From positions 1 through 47,923 of the forward strand of contig DCRR01000007.1 in NCBI GenBank assembly GCA_002325245.1: a stretch of 47,923 bases of DNA, given 5' to 3'. The notes under the pieces were generated by a model. The model saw only the letters and a list, made by a program, of their open reading frames with translations, was not told the DNA's origin and ran no database searches. The position numbers and the translations under genes were made by a program. Of the stretch, positions 16,110 to 25,073 are shown piece after piece (position 1 is the first letter of the stretch; every line of letters begins with the position of its first letter). This DNA is from Microbacteriaceae bacterium UBA1487. GTDB lineage: Bacteria; Actinomycetota; Actinomycetes; Actinomycetales; Microbacteriaceae.

Positions 16110-16960
16110 GCGAGCGGCGGGCCCCGGGCCCGGGACTCGACGCGCGCGGCATCACAGTCGTGCGCGATCACACGACGCTGCTCACGGACGTCTCGTTCCA
16201 CGCCCCCGCGGGCGCCCTCACGGCCCTCCTCGGACCGAACGGCGCAGGCAAGTCGACGCTGCTGCGGGCCGTTGCCGGCGTCGAGCGTCCCGATGCGGGT
16301 GAGGTTCGCTTCGAAGGCTACGACCTCGCCGAGCTCGGCCGCCGCGCGCGAGCGCGACGGGTCGCCCTCGTCGAGCAGGATTCCTCGACCGATCTCGCCG
16401 TCACCGTGCGCGAGACCGCACGGCTGGGACGCACCCCGCACGAGTCGTGGCTCGGCGGCGACGACCCGGACGCGGTCGAGATCGTCGACGAAGCACTCCG
16501 CCTCTCGGGCGCGCACGCCTTCGCCGACCGCACGGTGCCGAGCCTGTCTGGCGGCGAGCGACAGCGGGCGTTCCTCGCCCGGGCTCTCGCCCAGGATCCG
16601 CGACTGCTCCTGCTGGACGAGCCGACGAACCACCTGGACGTCGCCGCGGCGCTGGAGGTGCTGACGCTGCTGGAACGCCTCAGCGCGAGCGGGATGACCG
16701 TCGTCGCCGCCCTCCACGACCTGAGCCTCGCCGCCGCCTTCGCCGACCATGTCGTGGTCGTGCAGCACGGTCGGGTCGTCGCCGAGGGACCGACGCGCAC
16801 CACCCTCGCGCCCGAACTGGTGCGCGAGGTCTACGGGGTGCGCGCCGTCTGGCTGGACAATCCGCTCACCGGACGTCCGCTACTCGCCGTGGCGCCGGCC
16901 GAGGAGAGCGAGGTCGCGACTCGCACCGTCGGTGCGGCGCGCGGGCAGGCCACCGGCTAG
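16106..16960 (+). CDS. Putative coenzyme F420-0 ABC transporter ATP-binding protein
   Basis: A 284-residue ABC ATPase of the FepC/BtuD type (TIGR03873-like). Walker A is GPNGAGKST (residues 43-51), the signature LSGGERQR, Walker B LLLLDEPTNHLD and the switch His in AALHDLS. The ATG overlaps the permease stop (ATGA), so the three genes form one translationally linked unit. Its stop TAG overlaps the stop of the convergent transglutaminase gene in the shared palindrome CTAG at 16957-16960. Confidence 0.87.
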   Translation: MSERRAPGPGLDARGITVVRDHTTLLTDVSFHAPAGALTALLGPNGAGKSTLLRAVAGVERPDAGEVRFEGYDLAELGRRARARRVALVEQDSSTDLAVTVRETARLGRTPHESWLGGDDPDAVEIVDEALRLSGAHAFADRTVPSLSGGERQRAFLARALAQDPRLLLLDEPTNHLDVAAALEVLTLLERLSASGMTVVAALHDLSLAAAFADHVVVVQHGRVVAEGPTRTTLAPELVREVYGVRAVWLDNPLTGRPLLAVAPAEESEVATRTVGAARGQATG

Positions 16961-19227
16961 GCGGGCGCCCGAGCCTCGGCGTCGGCCTCCGAATCCTCCT
17001 GGGCGCCCCCGCCGATCAGCGATGGCGGCAGCAGCAGCGCCCTCGCCCGCTGTCGCCCGTCGGCCGAGGCGAGGATGGCGCGCCGCACCTCGAGCACAGC
17101 CCGGTCGTCGAGCGGGGCGGTCGACTCCGGCGCGAAAGCGACCCGCTCGACGTCGTCGCGCACCCGGTCGAGAACCTCGCGCTCGCTCGCCAGCACGATG
17201 CCAAGGCGCGCCGCGAAGGCCCGGGGCGTCTCCGAGTCGGGTGCCGACCAGCCGACGTCGCGCGCGGTGTCGCGCAGCTCATCCCACGCCGCCTGCGCCG
17301 CCCCGTCGCCGCGGCGGACACGTCGGAGCCGCCGCCACCGGCGCAGCGCACGCCACGTCATCAGGGTGACGGCCGCCGCCGCCAGGATGACGAGCACGAC
17401 GGTCGTGATCGCCGGGAGCGACGCGAGTCCGTTGTCGACCGTCGCCGCGGCCGGGTCGTCGACGTCGAACCCGTCGTCGCGCGGATTGAGCGTCGGACTG
17501 ATCGCATCCTGCGCGTCACGCGGCGTGCTCGGCCCGGTCCCCGGCACCCTCACGGCCTCGCTCGGCAGCGTCTCCGGGTAGCTCGGCACCGATCCGCGGC
17601 TCGGGGTGGGCTCGAAGCGCGTCCAGCCGACCCCCTCGAAGTAGAGCTCCGGCCACGCGTGCAGATCGTGCGTCGTCACGACGTAGGCGAGCCGCTCGCG
17701 ACCGTCCTCCAGCGTGATGAGCGTCTCGCTGCCGGGCTGGAAGCCCACCACGAGCCGGGACGGAGTGCCGAGCGTGCGCGCCATGATCGCCATCGTCGAG
17801 GCGAAGTGCACGCAGTAGCCGGAGCGCTCGTCGAGGAACGCCGACACGACCTCGAGGCTTGCCCCATCGCCGCCGCGCTCCAGCGGGGTCTCGGTCGAAT
17901 ACTCGAAGTCGGGACCCCGCAGGTAATTCTGCAGCGCCACCGCCGCGTCGTAGTCGGTCTCGGCCCGGCCCGTGATCTCGAGCGCTGTCTCGACGATGTT
18001 CGCCGGCACCTCATCCGGCAGCGCGAGCTGCCGCTCCAGCTCGGGCCCGGGTTCCGCCGCGTCGCGCAACTGCGAGCTCGTCGCGAGCACGTCCAAGTAC
18101 TCCAGCTCATAGGTCTGCTGGTAGGCGTTGCCGGAGGAGGTGCGGATCGACAGCCCGCCGGTCTCCACCAGCCAGCTGCCCTCGAGCCCTTCGATCTCGG
18201 TCACCGGGTACGGGACCGGCACCCAGCGACTGCTGATCTCCCCGACCGTGAAGGTGCCCGCGCGCTGCGCGCTGCGCACGTCCTCGCTCTGGCCCTCGGG
18301 CCCGGGAAGCGCGCCGTCGATCTCCTCGATCGCATCGGAGACATCTCCGACGAGCCAGTCGCCGCCCGAGAACACCGCCAGGGTCGTGAGCCGCAGATAC
18401 GCCCCTGCCCCGGTGTCGGTCCAGTAGACGACCGCCTCCACCGGGTCGGCCCGCCGCAGGTCGCGGCCGAGTGAGATGAGCGGGTTGATGCCGGTCGCGT
18501 AGCCGACCACCGAGCCGCGGGTCCCCGGCTCGGCGAGCGCGACCGGCGGCACCACGAGCGCCGCCACGACGGCGAACGCTCCGATGGTCGCCGTCGCGAC
18601 GACGGTGCTCCGCGGCGTCGGAAGTCGCAGCAGCGTCAACGAGCCGGCCGCAGCCAGGACGAACACCAGCGGGTCCGCGAGCCCCGAGCCGACGATCACC
18701 GGGATCGCCAGGATTCCGACGACGGGCACGACGGTGAACGCGGGTCGGCGAAGCCCGAGGGCGATGCTCTCGGTGGTGACGGCGACGGTCACACCGAGCA
18801 GCGCGAGCACGAAGACGATCCCGGCGTCGGCCTCGGCGGGCACCCGCTGAGAGGCGATCGAGGCGGCACCCTCGCCCGGCAGCGCGGCGAGCTGCCTCCA
18901 GGTCTCATCGGTCGGAACGATCCCGAGCACGGCCGTCTCGGGGGCGAAACCGGCGACCAGCGCGAAGCCTGCCGCCAGCAGTGCCAGCAGCGGCGCCACG
19001 CCGGTCGGAACCCCGATCGCGCGCGCGAGGGTCGCGACGATGATCGGCACGAGCATGAGGGAGGCCACGGCGAAGAACCAGCCGAGGCCCTGCAGCAGCG
19101 GATGCAGACCGCCGACCGCGACGAGCAGGGTCGCGCTCACCAGCGCCACCCTCGAGACGACGACACGCGAGCCCCGCGGGGCACGTCGCACCGTCGGCCG
19201 CGTGGGTCGCCGCTCAGTCGTCGACAT
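16957..19227 (-). CDS. TgpA-like membrane transglutaminase (DUF3488 + transglutaminase + DUF4129)
   Basis: A 756-residue membrane protein. The N-terminal half (about residues 25-260) holds around seven hydrophobic segments of the DUF3488/TgpA type. An extracytoplasmic transglutaminase-like domain (about 400-560) follows, with the catalytic Cys in RSGYCVHFAS, the His in THDLHAWPELYF and an acidic partner just after. A further membrane segment (about 615-635) and a cytoplasmic DUF4129-like tail end the protein. It overlaps the upstream DUF58 gene by 14 nt. The MoxR-DUF58-TgpA trio is widespread and its biochemical job is poorly known; cell-envelope protein maturation is a common suggestion. Confidence 0.9.
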   Translation of the reverse strand: MSTTERRPTRPTVRRAPRGSRVVVSRVALVSATLLVAVGGLHPLLQGLGWFFAVASLMLVPIIVATLARAIGVPTGVAPLLALLAAGFALVAGFAPETAVLGIVPTDETWRQLAALPGEGAASIASQRVPAEADAGIVFVLALLGVTVAVTTESIALGLRRPAFTVVPVVGILAIPVIVGSGLADPLVFVLAAAGSLTLLRLPTPRSTVVATATIGAFAVVAALVVPPVALAEPGTRGSVVGYATGINPLISLGRDLRRADPVEAVVYWTDTGAGAYLRLTTLAVFSGGDWLVGDVSDAIEEIDGALPGPEGQSEDVRSAQRAGTFTVGEISSRWVPVPYPVTEIEGLEGSWLVETGGLSIRTSSGNAYQQTYELEYLDVLATSSQLRDAAEPGPELERQLALPDEVPANIVETALEITGRAETDYDAAVALQNYLRGPDFEYSTETPLERGGDGASLEVVSAFLDERSGYCVHFASTMAIMARTLGTPSRLVVGFQPGSETLITLEDGRERLAYVVTTHDLHAWPELYFEGVGWTRFEPTPSRGSVPSYPETLPSEAVRVPGTGPSTPRDAQDAISPTLNPRDDGFDVDDPAAATVDNGLASLPAITTVVLVILAAAAVTLMTWRALRRWRRLRRVRRGDGAAQAAWDELRDTARDVGWSAPDSETPRAFAARLGIVLASEREVLDRVRDDVERVAFAPESTAPLDDRAVLEVRRAILASADGRQRARALLLPPSLIGGGAQEDSEADAEARAPA

Positions 19228-20506
19228 CGGCGAACTCCACCGTGCCGCTCACGCGAGCCCAGACCTCCGCCGGGTCGTCGGCGATGCGTGCCACCACCGT
19301 CACCCAGCCCGCCTCACGCAGCCTCAGCAGCACGGTCTTGGCCGGTTCCAGCAGCACGGCGACCCCGACATCGCGGGGCGAGCGCCGCCGGACGAGCCAG
19401 TCGACGGTCTGGAGGTGCGGGTTGCCCAGCACGGCGATCACGGGGCCGCGCGCCTCCGTGTCGGCGGACGGCCGGTGGCCCTGCCCAGAGCGCGTTTCGA
19501 CCCCCGCGAGGCTGACGAGGAAGTCGTCGACGCGGCCCCGCCCCTCCCAGCGGGCTCCGATCGGCGCCAGCTGCGCCGCGGTGGTCTCCTCGATCGCGAC
19601 GGTGAAGCCCTCCTCGTCGAGGTGGATGGCGACGGAGGCGAGCATGCGGACCGCCCACTCGAACGACTCGCTCGAGGCCTCGTCGTGCGCCGGGTCGCCG
19701 TCCGGAAGCGCGTCGGGGTAGCCGTCGCGCTGGGTGTCGAGCACCAGTCGCACATCGGGATGGCTGCGCTGCTCCTCGTGACGCACCATGAGCTCGCCGT
19801 GTCGCGCCGAGGCGCGCCAGTGCACCCGGCGCATCGCGTCACCCGAGCGGTACTCGCGGGTCGTCAGATCATCGTGGCTGCCGTGGGCGCGGTGCTGGGC
19901 GAGTTGCGCGGTCCCCTCCCCCTCTGCGAAGGCGGGGCCCCCGGCGGGCAGCTCCGCCACATCCGGCACCACCACGAGCGGATGAGTTCCCGTCGTCGCC
20001 ACCACGGCGCGCACCATGCCGAACGGGTCGCCGTACTCGACGATGAGCGGCCCGAGCTCGAAGTGACCTCGCCGTGGCGGACGCGCGCGGTAGCGAATCC
20101 GCCGCACCCGCCGCTCGGGCGACCCGGTCGGGATCGACGGAACCAGGACCGCGACGAGGTCGTCGTCCCACGGCACCGCGTCCTCGCAGTCCAGGGTCGG
20201 CGCGGGGGCCGCGGCGGTGTTGTACAGCAGCACGGTGACCTGCACCGTGTCGCCCGCGACGGCGATGGCGGGGTCGGTCTCCCGCTCGATGCGGAGCCTC
20301 GGCCGGCGCACCCGCAGATACGCCAGGGCCCCGAGCAGCAGCGCGCTGCCCGCGGCGGCGATGGTCAGGAACTCGGCGCGCCCGGTCGCGTAGCCGGCGG
20401 CGGTGGCGGCGCCGACGAGCGCGAGGGTCACGACGGCGCGCGTCGTCAGACGGATCGAGAGCTGCCGGCGCAGACCCCGTGAGCGGCCGGGTCGTCGGGC
20501 GGTCAT
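19214..20506 (-). CDS. DUF58 domain protein
   Basis: A 430-residue protein with two N-terminal membrane segments (about residues 20-65) and a DUF58 domain centred on the conserved REYRSGDAMRRVHWRASARHGELMVR at about 235-262. This part resembles a von Willebrand factor A fold. It sits between MoxR (13-nt gap) and the transglutaminase (overlap), the standard order. It is probably a partner of the MoxR ATPase at the membrane. The ATG at 20506 opens the protein just before the first membrane segment. Confidence 0.9.
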   Translation of the reverse strand: MTARRPGRSRGLRRQLSIRLTTRAVVTLALVGAATAAGYATGRAEFLTIAAAGSALLLGALAYLRVRRPRLRIERETDPAIAVAGDTVQVTVLLYNTAAAPAPTLDCEDAVPWDDDLVAVLVPSIPTGSPERRVRRIRYRARPPRRGHFELGPLIVEYGDPFGMVRAVVATTGTHPLVVVPDVAELPAGGPAFAEGEGTAQLAQHRAHGSHDDLTTREYRSGDAMRRVHWRASARHGELMVRHEEQRSHPDVRLVLDTQRDGYPDALPDGDPAHDEASSESFEWAVRMLASVAIHLDEEGFTVAIEETTAAQLAPIGARWEGRGRVDDFLVSLAGVETRSGQGHRPSADTEARGPVIAVLGNPHLQTVDWLVRRRSPRDVGVAVLLEPAKTVLLRLREAGWVTVVARIADDPAEVWARVSGTVEFADVDD

Positions 20507-20519
20507 CGTCGCCCGACCG

Positions 20520-21605
20520 TCAGCTTCCGCCGCCCAGCGGAACGGGGGTGGTGGCGACGAGACGCTGCATGATCTCGATCGCCGTCTGGGCGCCGCGATC
20601 GGCGCCCGTGCTGCGACTGAGCACCAGCCGGTGCGCGAGCACGGGGGCTGCGAGCGCGTCGATGTCGTCCGGAAGGACGAAGTCCCGGCCGTTGAGCGCC
20701 GCACGGGCCTTGGCCGCGCGCGCCAGCTGCAGGGTCGCGCGAGGGCTCGCGCCCAGGCGGATCTCGCGGTCATCGCGGGTGGCCGACACCAGGGCGACCG
20801 CGTAGTGGCGGATCGCGGGACTCACGAACACCCGGCGCGCCGTCTCGACCATGTGCCGCAGGTGCGCGAGCGAGATCACCGGCTGAAGATCGGCGAGCGG
20901 GCTGTGCGTCGCGCGGTGCCGCAGCATCGCGGCCTCGCTCGCGGCATCCGGATACCCCATGGTCACGCGGGCCATGAAGCGGTCGCGCTGCGCTTCGGGG
21001 AGGGCGTAGGTGCCCTCCATCTCGATCGGGTTCTGGGTGGCGATCACGATGAACGGGTCCGGCAGCTCCCGGCTGGTGCCGTCGATGCTCACCTGGCGCT
21101 CCTCCATGCTCTCCAGCAGGGCGGACTGCGTCTTCGGGCTCGCACGGTTGATCTCGTCGCCGATGACGAGGTTGGCGAAGATCGGGCCGGGCTTGAACTC
21201 GAACTCGTGTCGCGACTGGTCGTAGATCGAGACTCCGGTGATGTCGGAGGGCAGCAGGTCGGGCGTGAACTGGATGCGCGAGATCGTGCCGTCGACGCTC
21301 TTCGCGAGTGCCCGGGCGAGCATCGTCTTGCCGACCCCGGGAACGTCCTCGACCAGCAGGTGCCCTTCCGCGAGCAGCACGGTCACCGCGAGTTCGATGA
21401 CCTCCCGCTTGCCGTCGACGACGGTCTCGATCGCGTCCATCACCGCGCGGCCGTCGAGCGCGAACTCGGCGACGCCGACGGGCGCACCATCGGCGGTCTC
21501 CGACCCGGGAGTCGCCTCGTGGGCGAGGGCGGCGCGCGGGTCGGAATAGCGGTCGTCCGCGGCAGCGTTGCGCGCGCGACCCGACTCCTTCGGCTCGGTT
21601 CTCAC
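20520..21605 (-). CDS. MoxR-family AAA+ ATPase
   Basis: A 361-residue AAA+ protein with Walker A EDVPGVGKTMLAR, Walker B LVIGDEINRA, sensor 1 FIVIATQNPIE and the GTYALPEAQRDRF block of the MoxR family. It probably acts as a chaperone for DUF58/VWA-type partners. The start is uncertain: GTG at 21605 adds a variable 45-residue N-terminus, while the conserved part begins near residue 50. Upstream, the frame runs without a stop into the remains of another gene, so longer readings should not be trusted. Confidence 0.9.
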   Translation of the reverse strand: MRTEPKESGRARNAAADDRYSDPRAALAHEATPGSETADGAPVGVAEFALDGRAVMDAIETVVDGKREVIELAVTVLLAEGHLLVEDVPGVGKTMLARALAKSVDGTISRIQFTPDLLPSDITGVSIYDQSRHEFEFKPGPIFANLVIGDEINRASPKTQSALLESMEERQVSIDGTSRELPDPFIVIATQNPIEMEGTYALPEAQRDRFMARVTMGYPDAASEAAMLRHRATHSPLADLQPVISLAHLRHMVETARRVFVSPAIRHYAVALVSATRDDREIRLGASPRATLQLARAAKARAALNGRDFVLPDDIDALAAPVLAHRLVLSRSTGADRGAQTAIEIMQRLVATTPVPLGGGS

Positions 21606-21729
21606 CTTCGCGAGTCTGCCATCGCGCTGTGATGCGAACAACGAATCTGGGTGGATACTCGGCAAATTCTGTGACCAATCCTCGAGCGTCGGCCCCGGTC
21701 GGCGGCGGGCGCGGCGACGGAGCCCGCCA

Positions 21730-22529
21730 CGCGCATCGCTGCCGTCGCGGCATCGGCCGGGGCGGTTCCCGCCGTTCCGGTGGCGGGATCGCGACGAGCT
21801 CACGCTCGTCCGGCCGCTTTCCTGCGCGAGGTCGTTCGTCGATCCGCCACCCCTGGTTGTGCACGAGGAGGCGATGGGGACGGCGCCGGACGCGCAGGCG
21901 ACCCGCTGTGCGGCGGCGATCGAGACCCGCGCCCGGCTGCCCTCCAGCGCGGCGGCGCCGACGCCGGAGACGAGCGCCTGGCGGTCGACGTGGACGCTCA
22001 CCCCGGGCCTCCGCTGAGCGAACACCCGTCCGCGGTCGGCGGCGCCCGCGATTCGCACCATGTCGACGAAGGCGTCGAGCATCAACTGGCTCGTGGTGCG
22101 CGGATCGCGCACCACCGCCTCGGCGCGGATCGCGTCCGCCGCCCGCACCGACAGCTCTCCCGCGGCGACAGCCGCAACGATGGGCGGCGCGCTGTCGGCC
22201 TCCTGCGAGGCCACCGTCAGCTCGCCGACGCGCACCAAGGCTCGCGCCTCCCCCGCCGTCGCCCCGGCGAGACGCTCGAGCAGCTGCTCCGGCGAGCGCG
22301 CCGCTTCTCGCTGGGCGAGCCCCTGGTGGCCGAGCTCACGCGCCGAGCGGCGGGCCACCTCGGCGGCCAGCCGCGCGGCTCCGGCATCGATCTCGCGCCG
22401 CAGCGCCGCGAACTCGCGCTGACGTTCCAGCAGCTCCGGATCGGTGAGTCGGCCGAGCCTCAGTCGGCGGCATCCGCAGAACACGCGGGGCCGCAAGAAC
22501 CGAGGACGGGGAGCCGGACATGACCCCAA
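21730..22529 (-). pseudogene. Decayed DUF222/HNH endonuclease (13E12-type) with core deleted
   Basis: Three recognisable blocks remain. (a) 22448-22127: the DUF222 N-terminal helices (EVARRSARELGHQGLAQREA ... AAVAAGELSVRAADAIRA). (b) About 22120-21870: the later block VRDPRTTSQLMLDAFVDMVR ... AQRVACASGAVPIA, joined in frame to (a) where about 100 residues are normally present. (c) 21867-21740, in another frame: LLVHNQGWRI ... VAIPPPE ... RPMP, the extreme C-terminus that normally follows the HNH motif. The catalytic H-N-H core between (b) and (c) is missing. The N-terminal start is also unclear: a TTG at 22529 is in frame and an ATG at 22521 is not. The reading is from remembered family patterns. 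Confidence 0.8.
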
Positions 22530-22540
22530 TGTCTCATTTT

Positions 22541-22556
22541 TCGAAGATATGTTCGA
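22541..22556 (-). promoter_or_regulatory. SOS (LexA) box upstream of the DUF222/HNH remnant
   Basis: On the minus strand the site reads TCGAACATATCTTCGA, one base from the actinobacterial LexA consensus TCGAAC-N4-GTTCGA. It is 11-20 bp upstream of the remnant's possible starts. A weaker TCGA-N8-TCGA element lies next to it at 22562-22577. Mycobacterial 13E12-family DUF222/HNH genes are known to be LexA-regulated. Confidence 0.65.
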
Positions 22557-22630
22557 GTATCTCGAGCAAGTTCTCGAATTCGATCGCGTGGAGGAGACGA
22601 CGCGCATCCCCGGTCGTCGCGAGCGATGGC

Positions 22631-23422
22631 CTACTCCTCGACCGGGTGCCCCTCGGCGTCGCTGACTCCCGCCGCGTAGCCCTCGTTCCAGGCCTCGTCG
22701 GAGCCGACGCGGAACAGGTCCTCCTCGGCGGGACGCACCAGCGCCCGCGCGCCCGGCTCGTCAAGGGCGCCCACGAGGTGCCCCAGGCCGCGCAGCACGG
22801 CGACCGGCATCGCAGAGGCCTTGCCCTTGACCAGATCGGCCGCGGCCGCGATCTCGTCGGCCACCGCGACGATCGTCGCCTCCAGGGCGACCCCGTTCGC
22901 GTCGGTGCGACCTCGCCAGTCCTCGACGACGCGGAGCCCCGCGGCGCCGATCGCCGCATCCGTCTGGCCGATGCGCCAGGCCCGTCCGAGCGTGTCGGTG
23001 ATCACGATGCCGAGCGCCACACCGAAGCGCTCCCGCAGCGCGGCGCAGAGCACGCGGGCGGAGGCGTCCGGATCCTCCGGCAGCAGCAGCACCACCCCGT
23101 CGGGGGCGTTCGATCCGTCGACGCCGGCGGCGGCCATGACGAGCCCGAGAGGGTTCTCGACAATGCGCGTCACGCCGTTCGCGTGCGGGCGCGAGGCCAC
23201 GAGGCGCACCGTCTGCGCGGTGATCGCGTCCTCGCGATCGGCCGCCGCGATCGCGCGCCCCTCGGCCTTCGAGACGACCTTCGAGGTGACCGCCAGAATG
23301 TCGCCGTCCTGCATGCCGCCCGCGGCATCCAGCGCGTCGCCGATGATCGCCGCGAGATCGTCGCCCGCCGTGATCTCGGGGATCCCGGGCAGCCCCCATA
23401 CCTCCAGCCGCATGTCGCTCAT
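22631..23422 (-). CDS. cofE: Coenzyme F420-0:L-glutamate ligase, stand-alone
   Basis: A 263-residue CofE enzyme that adds gamma-linked glutamates to F420-0 using GTP. Signature blocks are MQDGDILAVTSKVVSKAEGR near the N-terminus and VITDTLGRAWRIGQTDAAIGAAG in the middle. Mycobacterial FbiB is about 450 residues because it carries a second, nitroreductase-like domain that reduces dehydro-F420-0; that domain is absent here. The ATG overlaps the stop of the upstream F420-dependent oxidoreductase (ATGA). Stand-alone CofE next to F420 enzymes and in the same window as the F420-0 transporter fits a salvage role. Confidence 0.93.
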   Translation of the reverse strand: MSDMRLEVWGLPGIPEITAGDDLAAIIGDALDAAGGMQDGDILAVTSKVVSKAEGRAIAAADREDAITAQTVRLVASRPHANGVTRIVENPLGLVMAAAGVDGSNAPDGVVLLLPEDPDASARVLCAALRERFGVALGIVITDTLGRAWRIGQTDAAIGAAGLRVVEDWRGRTDANGVALEATIVAVADEIAAAADLVKGKASAMPVAVLRGLGHLVGALDEPGARALVRPAEEDLFRVGSDEAWNEGYAAGVSDAEGHPVEE

Positions 23423-24456
23423 CGGCTCAGCCCCGGCAGGACCTCGCGGCCGAAGACCTCGAGGAACTCGCGCTGGTTGCGCCCGACGTTGTGCAGGTAG
23501 ATGCGATCGAAGCCGAGATCGAGGTAGCGCTGCAGGTGCGCGCGGTGCACGTCCGGATCGGAGCTCACGAGCATCCGGCCCTCGAAGTCCTCCGGGCGCA
23601 CCAGCCGGGCGATCTGGATGAACTCGTACGGGGAGCGCACGTCGCTCTTGCCGAACGGCATCGCGCCGTTCGGCCACTCGGTCAGCGCGTTGGCCATCGC
23701 CTGCTCGTCGGTCTCGGCCCACGAGACGTGCAGCTGCAGGATGCGCGGCATCGTCGCCGGATCGCGGCCCGCCTCGCGCGCGCCCTGGGCGAAGCGCTCG
23801 AACAGCAGGGCGATCTTCTCCGCCGGAGAGCCCACCGTGATCAGCCCGTCGACGGTGCGGCCCGCCCGGCGTGCGGTCAGCGGTCCGGCGGTGGCCACAT
23901 AGATCGGCGGCGCCTGCTCGGGCATCGTCCAGAGCCTCGTCGACTCGAGCGTGAAGAACTCCCCCGCGTGCTTCACGTCGCGGCCGGCGGCGGAGGCGGA
24001 GAACAGCTTCTTGATGACGTCGACCGCCTCGAACATCCGGTTGATGCGGTCGGGGGCCTCGGGCCAGTACTGGCCGACGATGTGCTCGTTGAGCGCCTCA
24101 CCGCTGCCCACGCCGAGCCAGTGCCGGCCCGGGTACATCGCGGCGAGCGTCGCGGAGGCCTGGGCGACCATCGCGGGGTGGTAGCGGAAGGTCGGGGCGG
24201 TCACGCCCGTGCCGATGTCACCGGCGGTGCGCTCCGCGGCGGCGGTGAGCACGTTCCAGACGAAGCCGGCCTGGCCCTGCTGCGGGGTCCAGGGCTGAAA
24301 GTGGTCGGATGCCGAGGTGCCGGTGAACCCGTGCTGCTCGGCGAGCGCGGCGAGCGCGACCGCCTCGGCGGGCGCGAACTGCTCCAGCTGCGCGGCGTAG
24401 CCGATGTGAGGGCGGGGGCTCGCGGCGCGGGTCGACGTGCCGGTCTCGGGGGGCAT
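23419..24456 (-). CDS. F420-dependent luciferase-like oxidoreductase, Fgd-related
   Basis: A 345-residue LLM-family enzyme. It keeps the residues that F420-dependent glucose-6-phosphate dehydrogenase uses around the cofactor: His52 and Trp56 in SASDHFQPW, and Glu120 in VGSGEALNE. The sugar-phosphate part differs from true Fgd, so the substrate is unknown; related proteins include hydroxymycolate and alcohol dehydrogenases. It overlaps cofE by 4 nt, tying it to F420. The ATG at 24456 was chosen because upstream sequence is repetitive and non-coding. Confidence 0.9.
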   Translation of the reverse strand: MPPETGTSTRAASPRPHIGYAAQLEQFAPAEAVALAALAEQHGFTGTSASDHFQPWTPQQGQAGFVWNVLTAAAERTAGDIGTGVTAPTFRYHPAMVAQASATLAAMYPGRHWLGVGSGEALNEHIVGQYWPEAPDRINRMFEAVDVIKKLFSASAAGRDVKHAGEFFTLESTRLWTMPEQAPPIYVATAGPLTARRAGRTVDGLITVGSPAEKIALLFERFAQGAREAGRDPATMPRILQLHVSWAETDEQAMANALTEWPNGAMPFGKSDVRSPYEFIQIARLVRPEDFEGRMLVSSDPDVHRAHLQRYLDLGFDRIYLHNVGRNQREFLEVFGREVLPGLSR

Positions 24457-24501
24457 TGCTCCATTCTGGCGCGTTGCGCGGCGCGGTGCGCGGTGCGGGC
24501 G

Positions 24502-24573
24502 GGGTTCGACGGGCTCACCCGGCAAGACCGGCAGGTTTCGACAGGCTCAACCGGCGCTCCCGGCTCAACCGGC
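24502..24573 (+). repeat. Tandem GGTTTCGACAGGCTCAACC-type repeat
   Basis: Copies at 24502-24523 and 24534-24555 share the frame GG(G/T)TTCGAC(G/A)GGCTCA(C/A)CCGGC, and a third partial copy CGGCTCAACCGGC lies at 24561-24573. They fill the divergent gap between the Fgd-like gene and the GNAT gene (24457-24595). It looks like a dispersed intergenic repeat rather than an operator. Confidence 0.7.
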
Positions 24574-24583
24574 AGACGCGACG

Positions 24584-24589
24584 TACCCT
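24584..24589 (+). promoter_or_regulatory. -10 element of leaderless promoter for GNAT gene
   Basis: TACCCT is followed by the 6-nt spacer GGGGGC and the ATG. The rsmD gene has TAGCGT with exactly the same spacer. Confidence 0.6.
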
Positions 24590-24595
24590 GGGGGC

Positions 24596-25066
24596 ATGGC
24601 AATGACGCCGTCCTCCGTCCAGCGCGCGACTCCCGCCGAGGCCGCGACCGTCGCGAAGCTCCTGCACGACTTCAATACCGAGTGCGATACCGAGAGTCCG
24701 GGCATCCCGGTGCTGACCGAGCGGCTCACCGCGATGCTGGCGACCGACCGCACGCTCGCCTACCTCGGCGGCGATCCCGCCCGCGGCGTCGCTCTTCTCA
24801 CCAGCCGGCCGAACGTCTGGTACGCGACCCCGGTCTGGTTGCTTGACGACCTGTACGTCGAGCCGGAGGTGCGCGGCGAGGGCATCGGCGGGGCGCTGAT
24901 CGAGCGCATCCTGGCCGATGCCTCCGCCGCACGCGTCGCGGCGGTCGAGATCCTGGTCGACGCCCCCGATGTGGACGCGCAGCGCTTCTACGAGCGCCAC
25001 GGCTTCCACGGCGTCGAGCCGGTGACCGGCGAGCGCGCCTATTACTACGCGCTCGAACTGAGCTGA
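24596..25066 (+). CDS. GNAT family N-acetyltransferase
   Basis: A complete 156-residue acetyltransferase. Motif A is VEPEVRGEGIGGALIERIL (about residues 90-108; the R-G-x-G-x-G core binds acetyl-CoA), and the C-terminus QRFYERHGFHGVEPV is typical of the fold. The acceptor is unknown. The gene is probably leaderless (TACCCT 6 nt before the ATG) and converges with the DoxX gene with a 7-nt gap. It breaks the run of F420 genes and has no evident link to them. Confidence 0.88.
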   Translation: MAMTPSSVQRATPAEAATVAKLLHDFNTECDTESPGIPVLTERLTAMLATDRTLAYLGGDPARGVALLTSRPNVWYATPVWLLDDLYVEPEVRGEGIGGALIERILADASAARVAAVEILVDAPDVDAQRFYERHGFHGVEPVTGERAYYYALELS

Positions 25067-25073
25067 GCGCGGT

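Noticed and set aside
20520..22607. MoxR ATPase with an additional 330-residue N-terminal domain
   Set aside because: The frame happens to run from the DUF222/HNH remnant into moxR. The upstream part has DUF222 homology with deletions and a frame change, and an independent start for MoxR fits family length.
23419..24456. Second true glucose-6-phosphate dehydrogenase (fgd paralogue)
   Set aside because: Cofactor-side residues match Fgd, but the substrate-side sequence diverges, so only a general F420-dependent LLM call is supported.
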